Shown here: positions 28,901 through 40,000 of the stretch, in pieces
How positions within the stretch are numbered: the stretch's first letter is position 1
How the letters are laid out: every line of letters starts with the position of its first letter
Assembly (NCBI RefSeq): GCF_000380485.1
Contig: NZ_AQYG01000038.1
Location: forward strand, 1 to 64,000
DNA: 64,000 nt
Reading direction: 5' to 3'
Source: Jongsikchunia kroppenstedtii DSM 45133
GTDB lineage: Bacteria; Actinomycetota; Actinomycetes; Mycobacteriales; Mycobacteriaceae
The notes under the pieces: generated by a model
Told to the model about the DNA's origin: nothing
The model's database searches: none
Seen by the model: the letters and a program-made list of their open reading frames with translations, nothing else
Position numbers and translations under genes: made by a program

Positions 28901-31900
28901 AGGACAGATTGTCCAGGCGCACAATGCCGTTGCGCTCGCCGGCGGCGACCGGCGCACCCGGGACCTCACCTGCCGACGCCGCCGAGACGTCGATCCATTC
29001 GCAGCCTGACTCGCCGAGGCGGGGGCGGGTGGCGCCGTTCGTGATTCCCCAGCGCGCACCCGAGTCGGCCACCATGTAGTCGATCCGCTCCTGCGGATAG
29101 GCGGGGTCGATCGGCACGTACGCCGCGCCCGATTTGACGACGCCGAAGACGGCCACGACGGAGTCGATGGACCGTTCCAGGCCCACCGCGACGACATCAT
29201 CGACCCGGACCCCGCGTTCGATCAGGACGCGGGCCAGCCGATCCGTCTTTTCTTCGAATTCCCTGTGCGACAGCACCTGTCCGTCGCAGATCAGCGCAGG
29301 TTCGGCCGGGTCGAGCTCGCGCGCCGCGAGGATGTCGACCAATGTTCGCGGCGTGGTGACGCCGCCGTCGACGGCGGGCTCGGCGGCGCCGGTCGAGTTC
29401 CGGCTGGGACGCATCGCGGCGAGCGCCTCGTCGTCGATGACATCGATGTCGCCGACGGCACGCCGTGGGTCCTGCGCGATGGTGGCGACGACCTGCAGCC
29501 ACAGATCGGCGAATCGCCGCACGGTGTCTTCGTCGAACAGTGCGGTGGCATAGAGGAAGTCGGCGCGCATCGGGCTGTTCGCCGACCGGTCGGTGACGCC
29601 CACGGTGAGGTCGAACTTGGCGACCGAGATCAGCGTTCCGAGCGTCTCGCCGGCGAGACCCGTGCGGGCCGCGTCCCGCGCGGTATCGGCTGCGGCGTCG
29701 ACGGATTCGTGTGTGAAGGCGATCTGCACCAGCGGCTGGTAGGCGGTCGAGCGCTCCGGCGCGAGTTCCTCGATCAGGTCGTCGAACTGCACATCGGCGT
29801 GGCCGAATGCGTCGACATCGGTCGACCGCACGCGGGCGACGAAGTCCGAGATCGATTGCGCCGGATCGACATCCGTACGCAGCACCAGGGTATTGACGAA
29901 CATGCCGACGAGGTCGGCCAGCGCGGCATCGGTCCGGCCGGCGATCGGCGCGCCGATGATCACGTCGGAGGTGGCCGCCAGCCGGCCGACGGTGATCGCC
30001 AACGCCGCATGCGACAGCATGAACGCGGTGACGTCGTGTTCGCGCGCGAACGCCTCGAACGACGCGGCGACCGCGTCGTCGACCTCGACGGACACCACAC
30101 CGGCGGACGTGTCGAGCACGGCCGGCCGCGGACGATCCATCGGCAGGTCGGTGACGGCCGGCAGGCCGGCGAGATGTTCCCGCCAGTACGCCATCTGCAT
30201 CCCGGCCGGCGAGGCCGGATCGGCAATGTCGCCCAATACCTCGCGTTGCCACAGCGCGTAATCGGCGTACTGCACCGGCAGCGCCGCCCGCTGCTCGACC
30301 TCGACGCCGGTGCGGCGCAGGTAGGCATTCAGCAGGTCGCCGACGAACACCTGATTCGATTCGCCGTCGAAGGCGATGTGATGTGCGGTGACCACCACGT
30401 CGTTGCCGTCGACTCGCGGGTACACCCGGGCCCGGATGGGCAGCTCCGTCGCGACGTCGAAACCGCGCAGCGCCGAGGCCGCGAGCTCGCCCTCGTCGTC
30501 GACGATCGCGAAATCGACGGCGGCGGAAACCTCTTCGATACCGAGGATGCGCTGCAGCGGCCCCTGGTCATCGGACGGGTAAACCGTGCGCAGCACCTCG
30601 TGCCGGTCCATCACGTCGAGCAGCGCGCCGCGCAGGGCATCGGCATCGAGCGCGCCGTCGACACGCAGGCCCATCGGGATGTTGTATGCCGATGAGTCCG
30701 TGTCGAATTGGTTGATGAACCACATGCGCATCTGCGCGGTGGACAACGGCAGCCGGTCGGGACGCTCGCCGGCGGTGAGCCGGGAGATAGTGCGCGTGCG
30801 GCCGGATACAGCGGCGGCCAGCTCTCGCACGGAAGGGGTGTCGAACAGGTCGCGCACCGACACGTCGACGTCGAGGCCGTCGGCGATCCGCGCGGCGACG
30901 CGGGTGGCGGCCAGCGAGTTCCCGCCCAGATCGAAAAAGGACTCGACCACGCTGACACGCTCCATGCCGAGTACATCGGCGTAGATGGCGGCGATCTCGA
31001 TCTCGGAGTCGGTTGCGGGCGATACGAATTCGGCGACTGCGAGGTCCGGACGCGGCAGTGCGCGGCGCGCCACCTTGCCGCTGCTGCCCAGCGGCATCAC
31101 CGGCAGCGCGACCCACTGGGTGGGCCGCATGTACTCCGGAAGCGCCTGCGCGACGACCGCTCGGACCGCGTCGAGATCGACCGTGTCGGGCGCGACGTAA
31201 CCGACCAGCTGATCACCCGCAGGTAGCGCCACGACGTCCGCCGCGGCATGCACCACGCCGGGGGCCGACGCCAGCACCGACTCGACCTCGCCGAGCTCCA
31301 GACGCTGGCCGCGCAGCTTGACCTGAAAATCGGTGCGGCCCAGGTAATCGATCTCGCCCGCGGAATTCCAGCGGACCAGGTCACCGGTGCGATACAGCCG
31401 GGTGCCGGGCTCGCCGAACGGGTCGGCGACGAATCGTTCCGCCGTCAGTCCCGACTGACCGGCGTAGCCGCGCGCCACCTGCACGCCGCCGAGATACAAC
31501 TCGCCCGGCACGCCGGCGGGCACCAGCTGCAGGCGCGCGTCGAGCACGAACGTAGTGGTGCTGGGCACCGGTACGCCGATCGGGACGGTGGTCTCCCCGA
31601 CCACGACCTGATGCGCTGTGACGTCGACGGCGGCCTCGGTCGGACCGTAGAGGTTGTAGACGCCGACGCGCGGCAGCGCTGAAAGCACCGCCTGCGCGGT
31701 GGACGCGGTGAGGGCCTCGCCCGAGGTGAACATCGCGCGTAGGCTGCCGAGTTCGGCCAGGCGCGGGCCGAGCACGTCGACGAAGGTCGCCAGCATCGAC
31801 GGCACGAAGTGGATGGCGGTGACGCCCTCGTCGGCGACGACGTCCGCGACGTAGCCAGGGTCGCCGTGCCGGTCGGGTTCGGCGATGACGAGGGTCGCGC

Positions 31901-32534
31901 CGACGGTCGCCGGCAGGAACAGCTCCCACACCGAGACGTCGAACGTGACCGGCGTCTTCTGCAGGAAGACGTCGGACTCCTTGAGCCCGTACCACTCTCG
32001 CATCCACTCGAGCCGATTCACGATCGCCCGGTGCGAGACCGTCACCCCCTTGGGCCGGCCGGTCGAGCCCGAGGTGAAGAGCGTATAGGCGGCGTCGTCG
32101 GGATGGATCGGCGCCACGCGCTCGCCGTCGGCGATTGGCGGGGTGTCGAGATCGATCCGCGCGTCGGCGTCGACCGTGAGCAGCCGGGTCGTACCGGCCA
32201 GCGCCGCCACCACCGGCGGAACGACGCCTGCCGGCACCAGCACCAGCTGCGCGCGGGCGGTCTCGAGCATGTACTCGGCGCGCTCGGCGGGCGCGTCGAC
32301 ATCGAGCGGCACATAGTGGCCGCCCGCCTCGACGACGGCGTGCACCGCGACGAGCAGCTCGATCGATCGCGGAATCGCCACGCCCACGGCCACATCCGGC
32401 CCGACGCCGAGCGCGATCAGCCGCCGGGCCAGGTCATTGACCCGGGCCGAGAATTCGGCATAGGACACCCGCCGCGACCCGAAGACGAGTGCGGCACTTC
32501 CCGACGTTGCGGCGATCCGAACGACGTCGGTCAC
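18900..32534 (-). CDS. NRPS, terminal subunit: A-T / C-A-T-E / C-A-T / C-A-T-TE
   Basis: This is a multimodular peptide synthetase of 4544 residues that adds the last four residues of the peptide and releases it. It starts directly with an adenylation domain (residues 1-470), so its first condensation domain is the C-terminus of the upstream NRPS. Carrier serines are S540, S1605, S3149 and S4210; an epimerization domain follows S1605. The C-terminal thioesterase (from about residue 4255) has GWSVGG with nucleophile S4338, an Asp in VMDARP and a His in THHLGM. The start is GTG 32532-32534, overlapping the upstream stop (GTGA). The next gene is mbtH. No initiation-type or tailoring (methylation, oxidation) domain is present. 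The product is unknown. Confidence 0.96.
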   Translation of the reverse strand: MTDVVRIAATSGSAALVFGSRRVSYAEFSARVNDLARRLIALGVGPDVAVGVAIPRSIELLVAVHAVVEAGGHYVPLDVDAPAERAEYMLETARAQLVLVPAGVVPPVVAALAGTTRLLTVDADARIDLDTPPIADGERVAPIHPDDAAYTLFTSGSTGRPKGVTVSHRAIVNRLEWMREWYGLKESDVFLQKTPVTFDVSVWELFLPATVGATLVIAEPDRHGDPGYVADVVADEGVTAIHFVPSMLATFVDVLGPRLAELGSLRAMFTSGEALTASTAQAVLSALPRVGVYNLYGPTEAAVDVTAHQVVVGETTVPIGVPVPSTTTFVLDARLQLVPAGVPGELYLGGVQVARGYAGQSGLTAERFVADPFGEPGTRLYRTGDLVRWNSAGEIDYLGRTDFQVKLRGQRLELGEVESVLASAPGVVHAAADVVALPAGDQLVGYVAPDTVDLDAVRAVVAQALPEYMRPTQWVALPVMPLGSSGKVARRALPRPDLAVAEFVSPATDSEIEIAAIYADVLGMERVSVVESFFDLGGNSLAATRVAARIADGLDVDVSVRDLFDTPSVRELAAAVSGRTRTISRLTAGERPDRLPLSTAQMRMWFINQFDTDSSAYNIPMGLRVDGALDADALRGALLDVMDRHEVLRTVYPSDDQGPLQRILGIEEVSAAVDFAIVDDEGELAASALRGFDVATELPIRARVYPRVDGNDVVVTAHHIAFDGESNQVFVGDLLNAYLRRTGVEVEQRAALPVQYADYALWQREVLGDIADPASPAGMQMAYWREHLAGLPAVTDLPMDRPRPAVLDTSAGVVSVEVDDAVAASFEAFAREHDVTAFMLSHAALAITVGRLAATSDVIIGAPIAGRTDAALADLVGMFVNTLVLRTDVDPAQSISDFVARVRSTDVDAFGHADVQFDDLIEELAPERSTAYQPLVQIAFTHESVDAAADTARDAARTGLAGETLGTLISVAKFDLTVGVTDRSANSPMRADFLYATALFDEDTVRRFADLWLQVVATIAQDPRRAVGDIDVIDDEALAAMRPSRNSTGAAEPAVDGGVTTPRTLVDILAARELDPAEPALICDGQVLSHREFEEKTDRLARVLIERGVRVDDVVAVGLERSIDSVVAVFGVVKSGAAYVPIDPAYPQERIDYMVADSGARWGITNGATRPRLGESGCEWIDVSAASAGEVPGAPVAAGERNGIVRLDNLSYLIYTSGSTGRPKAVGVSNRGIANLVDALQEITGSPAEAPDTRVLHVSSPSFDASVLEMMWSVALGHTLVVAPQTDYAGEALGAVLQRHRVTDTLITPTVLGTVPVERGRSIRNLVTGGEACPPELIARWADGVPGRRMFNFYGPSEATVWSSTGRSEVGRPVTIGHPVRGFAAYVLDARLHPVPRGVVGELYLASDDSLARGYLGRPALTASAFVADPFSGVPGRRMYATGDLVRVTRDGELEFGGRADHQVKINGQRIELGEIEAVLADLSELSSAVVLGVADDNGRSRLVAYVVPEAGATVDVAAVIAAAGNRLAGHMVPHQIVVLDELPVTPGGKLDRAALPAPEPVFEAADRIAPATAAEESLATIVAGLLGREEVSVTDSFFALGGDSIMSIQLASAAKSAGLPLTPRDIFEHKTVRAMAAAALDGSTTIPELAEPEGGGVGDCVLPPIVSWMVDTSERPEDFADFNQSMVLSIPAALTVDDLVPILESVVAAHPMLSARLAFDGGVWRLQNGVPFDAPAAIERTLIMAAPGSETFSDELQSAHRRALGRLDPASGRVLQAAIVAGPDAARLVLAIHHLAVDAVSWPILIEDLVTAGVAVAQGQTPAIRAELTSMRAWQGAVVAGVTEREAELAHWLPRLPQYPTSLGADFDPQRDRLDAVGSVVGRVAPETTEAVLSGVPEAFGGNVNDVLVGALARAVRSWQADRGIADDRPVSVIVEGHGRHENVLETGPNPRRADLSRTVGWFTSLIPMLIDPTADPVHAVKAAKEERVSIPDHGIGFSLLRYAPGSTLADRPLPSIAFNYLGNRAGAASAEQATDDAAVVIPDFLPAPDAPFLPSSVSGAMPAMAALTINASVTAGPDGRSIAADFRYAEAIMSAADAADLADRWAAELTAIAEIVTAGADVGLSPSDVPGTGVTQADLDDLAVRYPGAAIWPLSPLQRGLYFQSTLADDQAVDVYVTQTVLRLGGAVDLDRLRTAADELLRRHRVLASGFVRPPSGAVVAVIPPGARAGWEIVDLGDGLDPAEAAQRVQELAQEQQAQPFDMAAPPLLRVVVVRHGDETDVVITNHHILFDGWSGPLVLADLLALYATGDTFTGNADGRDFEDFLRHISAVDDRAGLEAWSQWLSQVEGPTLVAPGVEATADTRPREQIVLLDEQLSADLEAAVRRHGVTLATALQLAWAVLLSRLTGNRVVTFGETVSGRPADLPGVESMVGLFINTLPTVVDVDPDASLGDVVATLQSEKIALLDYQHLGLPEIAAASGRPIAFDTLTVHESYPVDTRSLESADTTAVGGLDVRGADVSDSTHYPLNLASSVADGRVSLRLAYLPAAFDDGEIGAFATAVTAVLRGLVEAPETLVGDLSLLDEQTAATVDAWSHGTAAAVPSDAVTDLAERRAGVSPDSVAVVAGDRIVDHRELAARAATVARELIAVGVGPDVAVGVCIPRSVEMIVAIHAVLAAGGAFVPIDTAAPADRVRYMADTADLSIVLVGSGGIPDGIAELDQAVLVVDAGTDIDLATPAVADDERRGAVAGEHAAYTIFTSGSTGRPKGVTVSRQALTAHLTFDRDYYGFTAQDAVLQVLEYTFDPAVLEILRPVFCGGRLVLLPPGEHRDPVAVSRALIDHGITSVTLVPSMLAAMAEIIEPAEFGRMSLRYLHTGGEALTPTVAHAIGTLLPNVPIHNQYGPTEATIYATVQRISQPARTVPIGKPVWNTSALVLDSRLHEVPPGMPGELYLGGIQLARGYSAQPALTAERFIADPYGAPGDRIYRTGDLVRWNGAGELEYLGRTDFQVKLRGQRIELGEIETVLAAAPGVILAAAIVAPSAAGEQLVAYVSPDTVDLDTVKASVARSLPEYMRPTAWVALAEMPLNTAGKVSRRHLPPPSLAAAEYVPPVSALEETIAAVFASVLGIDQVSSVESFFHLGGNSLSAMRVVARLSDVLGRTVSVRDLFNAPSVRELAEAVPGFGASTVPITAVTPRPERIPLSFAQQRMWFINRLDPTQPTYNIPAMLKLSGALDVDALRIAVADVLTRHEVLRTSFPAVNGVPSQVIGAVDEIDGRGVFEVVDAEAALLDAAARGFDVTAEWPLRVRLLRRGDDEFDLVVVTHHIGADGESLLPLVTDLVTAYAARAAGTAPGYTPLAVQFADYALWQHDVLGSVADPASVVGRQVDYWRGQLAGLPDVLELPTDRPRPAVASRRGDNVSFEIPASVGARIVEVAQAHGATPFMVVHAALAVLLARLSATSDIVVATPIAGRGQAVLDPLVGMFVNTLVLRAQVDSGRSFADLLADVRATDLDALAHADVPFESVVEALDPVRSAAFSPLAQVLLSFDPAASAAGADIAVAGLQVTPMDPPLVSAQLDLSISVSSAEVGQAWTGLATYATDLFDAATVQEMSERLVTLLDELTTDVDAPVGDLPLMSPNAELKVLAAAVGEHRDVPAGTVADFVAAQIARSPRRPALVFDGRAVSYAEFGDRVNTLARELISLGVGPDVPVAVGIGSGVEMVVAIHAIVAAGGQYVPIDINGPAERAEYMLATAGAELMLVAPTSSADTFAALDVRAVPVDCSTAVEAAVPPITDADRITPLRPDHALYTLFTSGSTGRPKGVTVSHAAATNLLRWITDLFTRGGVHTVLAKTPITFDASVWELFWPLVVGARTVISRPDGYRDPEYLADLIEREGVTVVQFVPSLLAVFLELVERGAHRIDNLRLVLSGGEALTPAVAGRLASVLPDVALINQYGPTESAVDVTAHEVVESAGVAIPIGGPVANTRTYVLDSRLRPTPRGVPGELYLGGAQLARGYAGRGDLTADRFVADPYSGLPGARLYRTGDLVRWNGAGELEYLGRTDFQVKLRGQRMELGEIETVLAAVPEVHQAAAAVAKSADGGEHLVAYVTPADIDLDAVKASVAQALPSYMVPTVWMPLAELALNSSGKLDRRALPKPEFGTATKEIVDPETEVERAIAQAFAEVLGLGRVSIIESFFDLGGNSLSATRVVARVRDQHALDLELGWLFDDATVRGLARKVAEGNSVVDNVLIALRADGSRPPIFCVHPAGGVAWFYGGLAPYLADRPIYGLQDPHVVNGEPSSTDAHELAARYVAEIRKVSPHGPYRILGWSVGGVIAQAMATLLQAEGEEIAFLGVMDARPENEARDDAAITELLESDTAADDTGAESDGSVVVDVLGGWRDLFDLGDDVHASTSQEVTEIIRSQIAGMGLLADDQVERVMTSFDTSTRVVLGFAPDEFRGDLLVFTATEDKEDPATVADGWVGYVTGAIRNIEVPTHHLGMADAESLAIIGPALEDALTDADGADAGSAGSDDMRG
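22960..26130 (-). other. NRPS module 11: C(D-donor)-A-T, substrate unassigned
   Basis: C domain [10 protein letters not shown] and HHILFDGW. A code D-P-L-T-H-G-Q-I-Y-K. Carrier Ser at 23088-23090. Probably the same monomer as module 8. Confidence 0.72.
26140..30770 (-). other. NRPS module 10: C-A-T-E, D-residue, substrate unassigned
   Basis: C domain [10 protein letters not shown] domain of the module 7 subtype ([18 protein letters not shown]). Code D-A-L-L-V-G-F-V-W-K, hydrophobic. Carrier GGDS Ser at 27720-27722. The E domain has [10 protein letters not shown] and EGHGRHE. Confidence 0.72.
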
Positions 32535-34040
32535 AACCTGTCTCCTTCATCAGTGTGTTCGTCGGCCCGGGCGTGCCGTCGCGACATCATTGCCGAGAGC
32601 GTGCTCGCGCCGTACGTCCGGCCCGCGCCGCTCGTCGGCTCAGGGCCCGACGACCATGCGACCAGTTGTTCCCGCTCGTCCGCCGACACCAGCGGCGCGA
32701 TGCCGACCGGCTCCGCGGGGGCCGACGACAGAGCGCCGAGCAGGGTCACGAAGCGGTCGACCAGGCTGCCGATCGTGTCCGCGTCGAACAGATCGGTGGC
32801 ATAGATCGCCGTGCAGGTCCAGGCGCCGCCGGCCCGGATACCGACGTTGAGCGTCAGATCCACCTGCGACGCCACTGCGGGCGGTGTCATCGGGCTGATG
32901 CTGATGCCCGATCCGGCGTCGGCCACGTCGGGTGCCGCAGCGGCCTGGCTCGGCCCCTGCTGTGTGGCGGTGAGCATCACCTGCGCCAGCGGCGAGAACG
33001 CCTGCGAGCGAACCGGGTTGAGTTCCTCGACGACCGTCTCGAACGGGACATCCGCATTTGCGAACGCCTCGAGGTCGGTGACGCGCAGCTCATCCAGCAG
33101 CTCGTCGAAACTCATCGCCGGGGCGACCTCGGCCCGCAGCACCAGGGTGTTGACGAACATGCCGATCAGGCCGTCGAGCTCGGCCTGGCCGCGCCCGGCG
33201 ATCGGGGTGAGGACCGCGACGTCCTCGGTCGCCGACAGTCGCGCCAGCAACACCGACAGGGCCGCGTGAACCACCATGAACGGCGTCACGCCGCGGTCGC
33301 GGGCAAGCCCGAGCACCTGATCGGCGATCGCCTCGGGAACCTCGAAGTCCAGCAGCGCGCCCGCATGCGAGGCCAGGGCCGGCCGCGGCCGATCCATCGG
33401 CAGATCCAGCACGTCCGGCAACCCGGCCAGCTGATCGCGCCAGTACGCCAGCTGGCGGCCGACCACCGATTCGGCGTCCTCCGGTGTCCCCAGCTCCTGC
33501 TGCTGCCAGATCGCGAAGTCCGCGAACTGGATCGGTAACGGCGCGAACGCCGGAGTGTCGCCGGCGGCCCGCGCCGCATACGCGACGACCATGTCCGCCA
33601 GCAGCGGCCGGAACGATTCGCCGTCGCCCACGATGTGGTGCAGCACCGCGACCAGGATCCATTCCTGCTCGGCCACCTGAAGCAACCGCACCCGGAACGG
33701 CACCCTGGCAGTCACGTCGAACGGCGTCGTTGCGGCCAGCAGCAGCTGCGACTCGTCCGTACACAGCGCCCAATCGACCTGTGCCGGAGCCGAATCGACC
33801 TCGTGAATCCACTGGACCGGCTGCCCGTCGACCTCCGGGAAGGTGGTGCGCAGGATCTCGTGCCGCGCCACCACGTCGGCCACCGCCGCCGCCAGCGCCG
33901 TGCTATCCACCGGACCGGTCAGGCGCAGGCCGACCGGAATGTTGTATGCCAGCGACTCCGGTTCCAGACGGTTGAGGAACCACATGCGCCGCTGGGCGAA
34001 CGACAGCGGAATCGGCTCGGGCCGCGGCACTACAGGCCGG
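30780..34040 (-). other. NRPS module 9, split between two proteins: C | A-T, predicted Ser
   Basis: The C domain (HHIVGDGES) ends the upstream protein; the A and T domains begin the downstream one. A code D-V-W-H-F-S-L-V-D-K, identical to module 2, predicts Ser. Carrier Ser at 30915-30917. The break is at 32531-32534. Confidence 0.8.
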
Positions 34041-37000
34041 ATCGGCGCCAGGCTGATTCCGCGGTCGCCGAGTGTTTCGGCGAGTTCGCGGACGCTGGGC
34101 GCGTTGAACAGGTCGCGCACCGTTACCGTCCGGTCTAGCGCCGCCGACACTCGCGCCACCGCCCGCATCGCCGACAGCGAGTGGCCGCCGAGATGGAAGA
34201 ACGACTCGGTGACGCTGACCTGCTCCACACCCAGCACTGCCGCGAACACAGCGGCGATAGCCGCCTCGTCCGCCGTCTCCGGCGGAACATGTTCCGCGGC
34301 AATCAGACTTGGCGCGGGGAGGTCCAATCGGGATACCTTGCCCGCCGAATTGAGCGGCAGTTCCGGAAGCACCACCCAGGCGGTCGGCCGCATGTACTCC
34401 GGCAACGACCGCGCGACCTGCGCCTTTACAGCATTCAGGTCGACCGTATCCGGGGTCAGGTACGCCACCAGTTGCTCGCCCGCGCCACTCGCGACGGTCG
34501 CGGCTGCGAGCACGACGCCGGGCGCACCCGCCAGCACCGCCTCGATCTCCCCGAGCTCGATCCGCTGGCCGCGCAGCTTCACCTGGAAGTCCGTGCGACC
34601 CAGATATTCCAGCTCACCGGCACCGTTCCACCGCACCAGATCACCCGTGCGATAAAGGCGATCCCCCAGCGTTCCGTACGGATCGGCTACGAAGCGTTCC
34701 GCCGTCAAACCCGGCTGCGAAGCATAGCCGCGGGCCAACTGGATGCCACCGAGGTACAACTCACCCGGCACACCCGGCGGGACAAGGCGCAGGTGCCGAT
34801 CCAGCACAAACGCGCGCGTACCGGCAACCGGTGTACCGATCGGCACGGTGCGTCCGGTCGGCGAGATCTCTTGCACCGTCGCATAAATCGTCGTCTCGGT
34901 GGGCCCGTACTGGTTGCGGATCGGCACCCCCGGCAGCAGAGCGCTGATCGCGTCAGCAACTGGCCGCGTCAATGCCTCACCACCAGTATGCAAGTAACGC
35001 AACGCCATTCGCGCGAACTGCGCCGGATCAATGATCTCCGCCATCGCAGCGATCATCGACGGCACCAACGTTACCGAGGTAACATCGTGCTCGACCAGAG
35101 CGCGTGACACCGCCGCCGGATCCCGATGCTCACCAGGCTCCAGCAGTACGAGGCGACCACCCGAGACCACGGGCCGAAGGATCTCCACCACCGCCGGATC
35201 GAACGTGTACTCCAGCACCTGCAGCACAACATCATCCGACCCGAAGTCGTAGTAGTCCTTGTCGAACGCCAGGTGCGCGCCGAGTGCCCGCCGCGACACC
35301 GTCACACCCTTCGGACGGCCCGTCGACCCCGACGTGAACATCGTGTACGCCGCGTTGTCGCCATAGACCTTCGCGCGGCGCTCCAAATCCGCGACCGCTG
35401 GCGTCGAAAGATCGGCATCGCCATTGGCGTCAACAACCATCAGGTGGATCTGATCGAGCCCCGCGAGTCCCGCAGGCAGCCCACCCGGACCGACCAGGAT
35501 CGTCGACAGGTGCGCAGTTTCCGCCATGTATCGCACCCGGTCGGCTGGCGCAGCCGGATCGATCGGCACGAACCCGCCGCCCGCCGCCAGTACCGCGTGG
35601 ATCGCCACAATCATCTCCACCGACCGCGGAATACACACGCCCACAGCAATATCCGGCCCGACACCTGCCTCGATCAGCTCCCGCGCCAGCGCCGCCGACC
35701 GTGCCGAGAGCTCTCGATAGTCCAGGATGCGATCCCCGGCAACCAGCGCGACCGACTCCGGCCGTTGCGAGACTTGCTCGGCCACCGGATCCGTCACAGA
35801 CTGCCCGATGGCCGGACTGCCGGTCGACCATTCGACGACCGCGGCCCGGCTGGTCAAGTCGAGTACGGGAATATCGGCGAGCACGGTGTCCGGCGCGTAC
35901 GCGATTGCGCGCAGCACCTCGACCACGATGTCCGCGAATGCCGCAACCTGGCGGCCGTCGAATGCCGCCGGCAGGTAGGTGATCCGCATGGCAATACCGT
36001 CCTGGGTCGGCGCCGTCCCGAGGTTCAACGGATAGTGCGTTGCGTCGTTTGCATCGACCCCCAGGATCTGCGGCGCCCCCGACGCGGTATCGGCGACGGT
36101 CGAGAGCGTATCCGTATCCACCGGGTACGACTCGTGCACCGTCAGGGTGTCGAACAGAACCTGCTGTCCCACAACGGAGCTTATCTCCGACAGACCAAGA
36201 TGCTGGTAGTCGAGCACCGTTACCTTGTCATCCTGCATGCGTGCCAGGACGTCGGCGATCGTCGCGTTGGGATCGACATCAACTACGGCCGGGATCGTAT
36301 TAATGAACAACCCGATCATCGATTCCACGCCGTCCAGGTCCGCCGGCCGGCCCGAGACGGTCTCACCGAACGCCACTACCCGGTTGCCGGTCAGCCGCGA
36401 CAGCAGCACCGCCCACGCCAGCTGCAACGCGGTCGCTAGCGTGACACCCGCGGACCTCGCGGAATCAGACAGTGCCGCAGTCAGATCCGTATCCAGGGTT
36501 ACCTCGTGATCCCGTGGCAGGAGATCGGCACTCGCGGAAGCGCCGGATGCGACGATGGTTGGCCCGTCCAGGGGTTCCAGCAGTGTCCGCCACGCCGCCA
36601 GGCCGGCGGCGTGATCGGTCCGCGCGATGCGCTGCACGTAATCGCCGAAGTCGAGCGCGCCTGCCATGATCGGCGCACCGTTGACGTACAGAGCCAGCAT
36701 CTCAGCCAGAACCAGCGGGCCCGACCAGCCGTCGAACAGGATGTGGTGATTGGTGACGACGAGGCTCGACGTATCGCCGTGACTGACGAGCACGAACCTG
36801 ATCAGCGGCGCTTCGGACAGGTCGAAGCCAGCCGCACGCTGCTCGCGGCGGATCGAATCTATCTGCAGACCAACATCATCCGCGTCACCGATGTCGACGG
36901 CGACCCAATCCAGGTCGACCTCCGCGGGCACCACCGTGACCACCGCACCGGCTTCGGTGCGGACGAACACCGACCGCAGGGCGCGATGGGTGCGCAAGAG

Positions 37001-40000
37001 TGAGGACGCGGCATCGCGCAGCCTGTCCGGGTCGGCGTCACGCAGGGTGACGACCGCCTGTGTGATATAGACGTCGACCGCGCCCGCCAGGCCGTGCACC
37101 AGCTCGGACTGGAAATACAGCCCGCGCTGCAACGGGGTGAGCGGCCAGACGTCCACGCCCGGGAATCGCACTGCCAGTGCGTCCAATTCGGCCTGGCTGA
37201 TCGCCGTGCCCGGAACGTCGGACGGCGACAGGCCCACCCGGGTGCCGGCGGCCACCAGGTCGGCGACCGCGGTGAGCTCGGCCGTCCAGCGGGCCGCGAG
37301 GTCACGGATGTCGTCGGCCGTGAACAGCGTCGACGGGAACGAGAAGCCCGCGGACAGCTGCCGTCCCCGCTCACCCGTTCCGGTGCCGACGTTCACGCTG
37401 AGCATATTGAGCGCCGGCATCCGGCCACTCGCCGACGGCGCGAAACCGGGTGCATCGGCGGCCGGGGTGAACGGGATCGCCTCTGCCGCAGTCGGGTCAG
37501 CGGTTCCGGCGCGACCGGCCCCGAAGAAGTTGAAGCCGATACTCGGCAGCGGCCGCCGCGACAGCTCGGTGTCGGGGGCGGGGTTGCCGTAGCGGAGCAG
37601 GCCGAACCCGACACCGGCATCCGGCTGCGCCAGGCGCTCTTCCTTCGCGGCCTTGACCGCATGCACGATGTCGATCGACGGGTCGAGCGCGACCGGCGCG
37701 ATCGTGGTGAACCAGCCGACGGTGCGCGAGAGGTCGCTGGCATACGGCTGTGGACCGGACGCCACGATCTCCTCACTGCGGCCATGGCCCTCCGTCAGCA
37801 ACGACACCGGCGTGTGATCGTCGATGCCGCGAGCCTGCTGCCAGCCGCGCACTGCGCGGGCCAGCGCACCGAGCAGCACGTCGGCAGCGGTGCCGCCGAA
37901 TGCCTCCGGTACCGCGGTCAGCACCGCCTCGGTGACCGACGCGTCGACCACCTCGGTGACCGATGCCTCGGTCCCGATTCGACCGAGGTCGGCGGCGACC
38001 GGGACCCCGAGATCGGTGGCGCGCTGCGGCAGCCGCCGCAGCCAGTAATCCGTCTCGTCCGCCCGGCGTTCGGCCTGCTCGGCGACGGCACCGGCCCAGG
38101 CCCGCGCGGTCGTCACCTCCGGCCGCAACGGATCGAGCGAACCGCCGACGGCCTGGCCCCAGGCGGTCACCAGGTCCTCGATGAGGATCGGCCACGACAC
38201 CGCGTCGACACCGAGGTGGTGCACCACCAGGACGACGCGGCCTGCGCCCGTCGCGCCGAGCACCAGCTCCGCCGCGACCAGCGAGCCCGTCGCCGGGTCG
38301 AGGCGCGCCGACGCAGACTCGAACGCGGACTGCAGTTCCGCATCGAATTCGGCGGTGCCCACGGCGACCGACGACTGCCGGCCGGTCACGGCGATCGCCG
38401 GATCGAAGGCAGTGCCCGCGGTCAAGGTCCAGCCGGCATCATCGTCGTGGACGAGCGCCGCGCTCAGCATCGGATGGTTGTCGACCACCCGCGCGAGCAC
38501 CTCGCCGACGAACTGCGCGGTGGCCCCCTCGGGCGCGGTCAGCACCGTCGACTGCGAGAAGTCGCGGAAGTCCGCGGCCTCGGCGGAGCGTTCCAGCATC
38601 CACCGCACCACCGGCGGCAGCGGCATCGGCCCGGCCCCACCGGACTCCGGCAGCATCGACAGCCCCTGCGAACCGTCGGTGGCCACCCGAGCCATCGCGC
38701 GAACGGTCTTGTGCTCGAAGATGTCTCGCGGTGTCAGCGTCAGCCCGACGGCCTTCGCCGCCGACACCAGCTGGATCGACATGATCGAATCGCCGCCGAG
38801 CGCGAAGAACGAATCGGTGACGCTCACCTCGTCGCGGCCCAGCAGCATCCCGACGATGCCCGCCAGCTGTTGCTCGGCCGACGTCGTGGGCGCGGCGAAT
38901 TCGGCCTCGTCCTCCGACTCAGGCGCCGGCAGCGCGGTCCGGTCGAGCTTGCCCGCCGGAGTGAGCGGCAGTTCGTCGATGACGACGAACTGGGCCGGCA
39001 CCATGTGCCCGGCCAGCACGGCGCCCGCGCCCGAGGCCACGGCCTCGACGTCGACGCCGCGCGTCGGGTCGACGAGATAGCCGACCAGGCGCGTGCGGTC
39101 GCCCTCGGTGACACCGAGCACGACCGCGCCCTCGACACCCGGTTGCGCGGCCAGCACCGCCTCGATCTCGCCCAGCTCGATCCGCTGGCCGTTGATCTTC
39201 ACCTGATGGTCGGCACGCCCGGCGAACTCGAGTTCGCCGGATGCGTTGTAGCGCACCATGTCTCCGGTGGCGTAGAGTCGCTCGCCCGCCGTACCGAACG
39301 GGTCGGCGACGAAGGATGTCGCGGTCAGGCCCGGCCGCGCCAGGTACCCGCGCGCCAGCGCCGGTCCGGCCAGATACAGCTCGCCCATGACGCCCCGCGG
39401 CACCTGATGCAGTCGGGCGTCGAGCACGTAAGCCTGCACCCCGTTGATCGGCTTGCCGATGGTCACCGGACGATCCGGCAGCATCCGGCTCCGGGTCGCC
39501 CACACGGTGGTCTCCGACGGACCGTAGAAGTTGAACAGCCGGCGACCCTGAGCCGCCCACTGGTTCACCAGTTCCGGCGGGCATGCCTCACCGGCGGTCG
39601 CCAGGTTGCGCACGGTGGCCGCCGCCGCCGGATCGACCGACGCCAGCACCGATGGCGTGATGACCATGTCGGTGACCCGATCCCGATCGAGCACCGTCGC
39701 CAAAGCCTGGCCCGCATAGGACTGCTGCGGCGCGATCACCAGCGTGTGGCCGGCACCGATTGCCCAGATCATCTCGAAGAACGCCGCATCGAAGCTCGGC
39801 GATGCCACATGCAGGATGCGGGTGTCCGGCCCGTCCTCGCGGGAGCCGGTCACCTGCGCGTGCGCCGCCATCAGGTTCGCGATGCCGCGGTTGGTCACCG
39901 CGACCGCCTTCGGGCGGCCGGTGGATCCGGACGTGTAGATCAGATACGCGAGGCTGTCGAGCGTGACAGCGCCGCGCCGCTCGCCGTCGACGATGTCGTG

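Noticed and set aside
32531-32534. Overlap of the two NRPS genes as a frameshift in one fused gene
   Set aside because: Both ends carry their own A-domain-start-like or tail sequence, the GTGA overlap is a normal coupling signal, and no single-base change gives a clean C-A linker. It remains a minor alternative.
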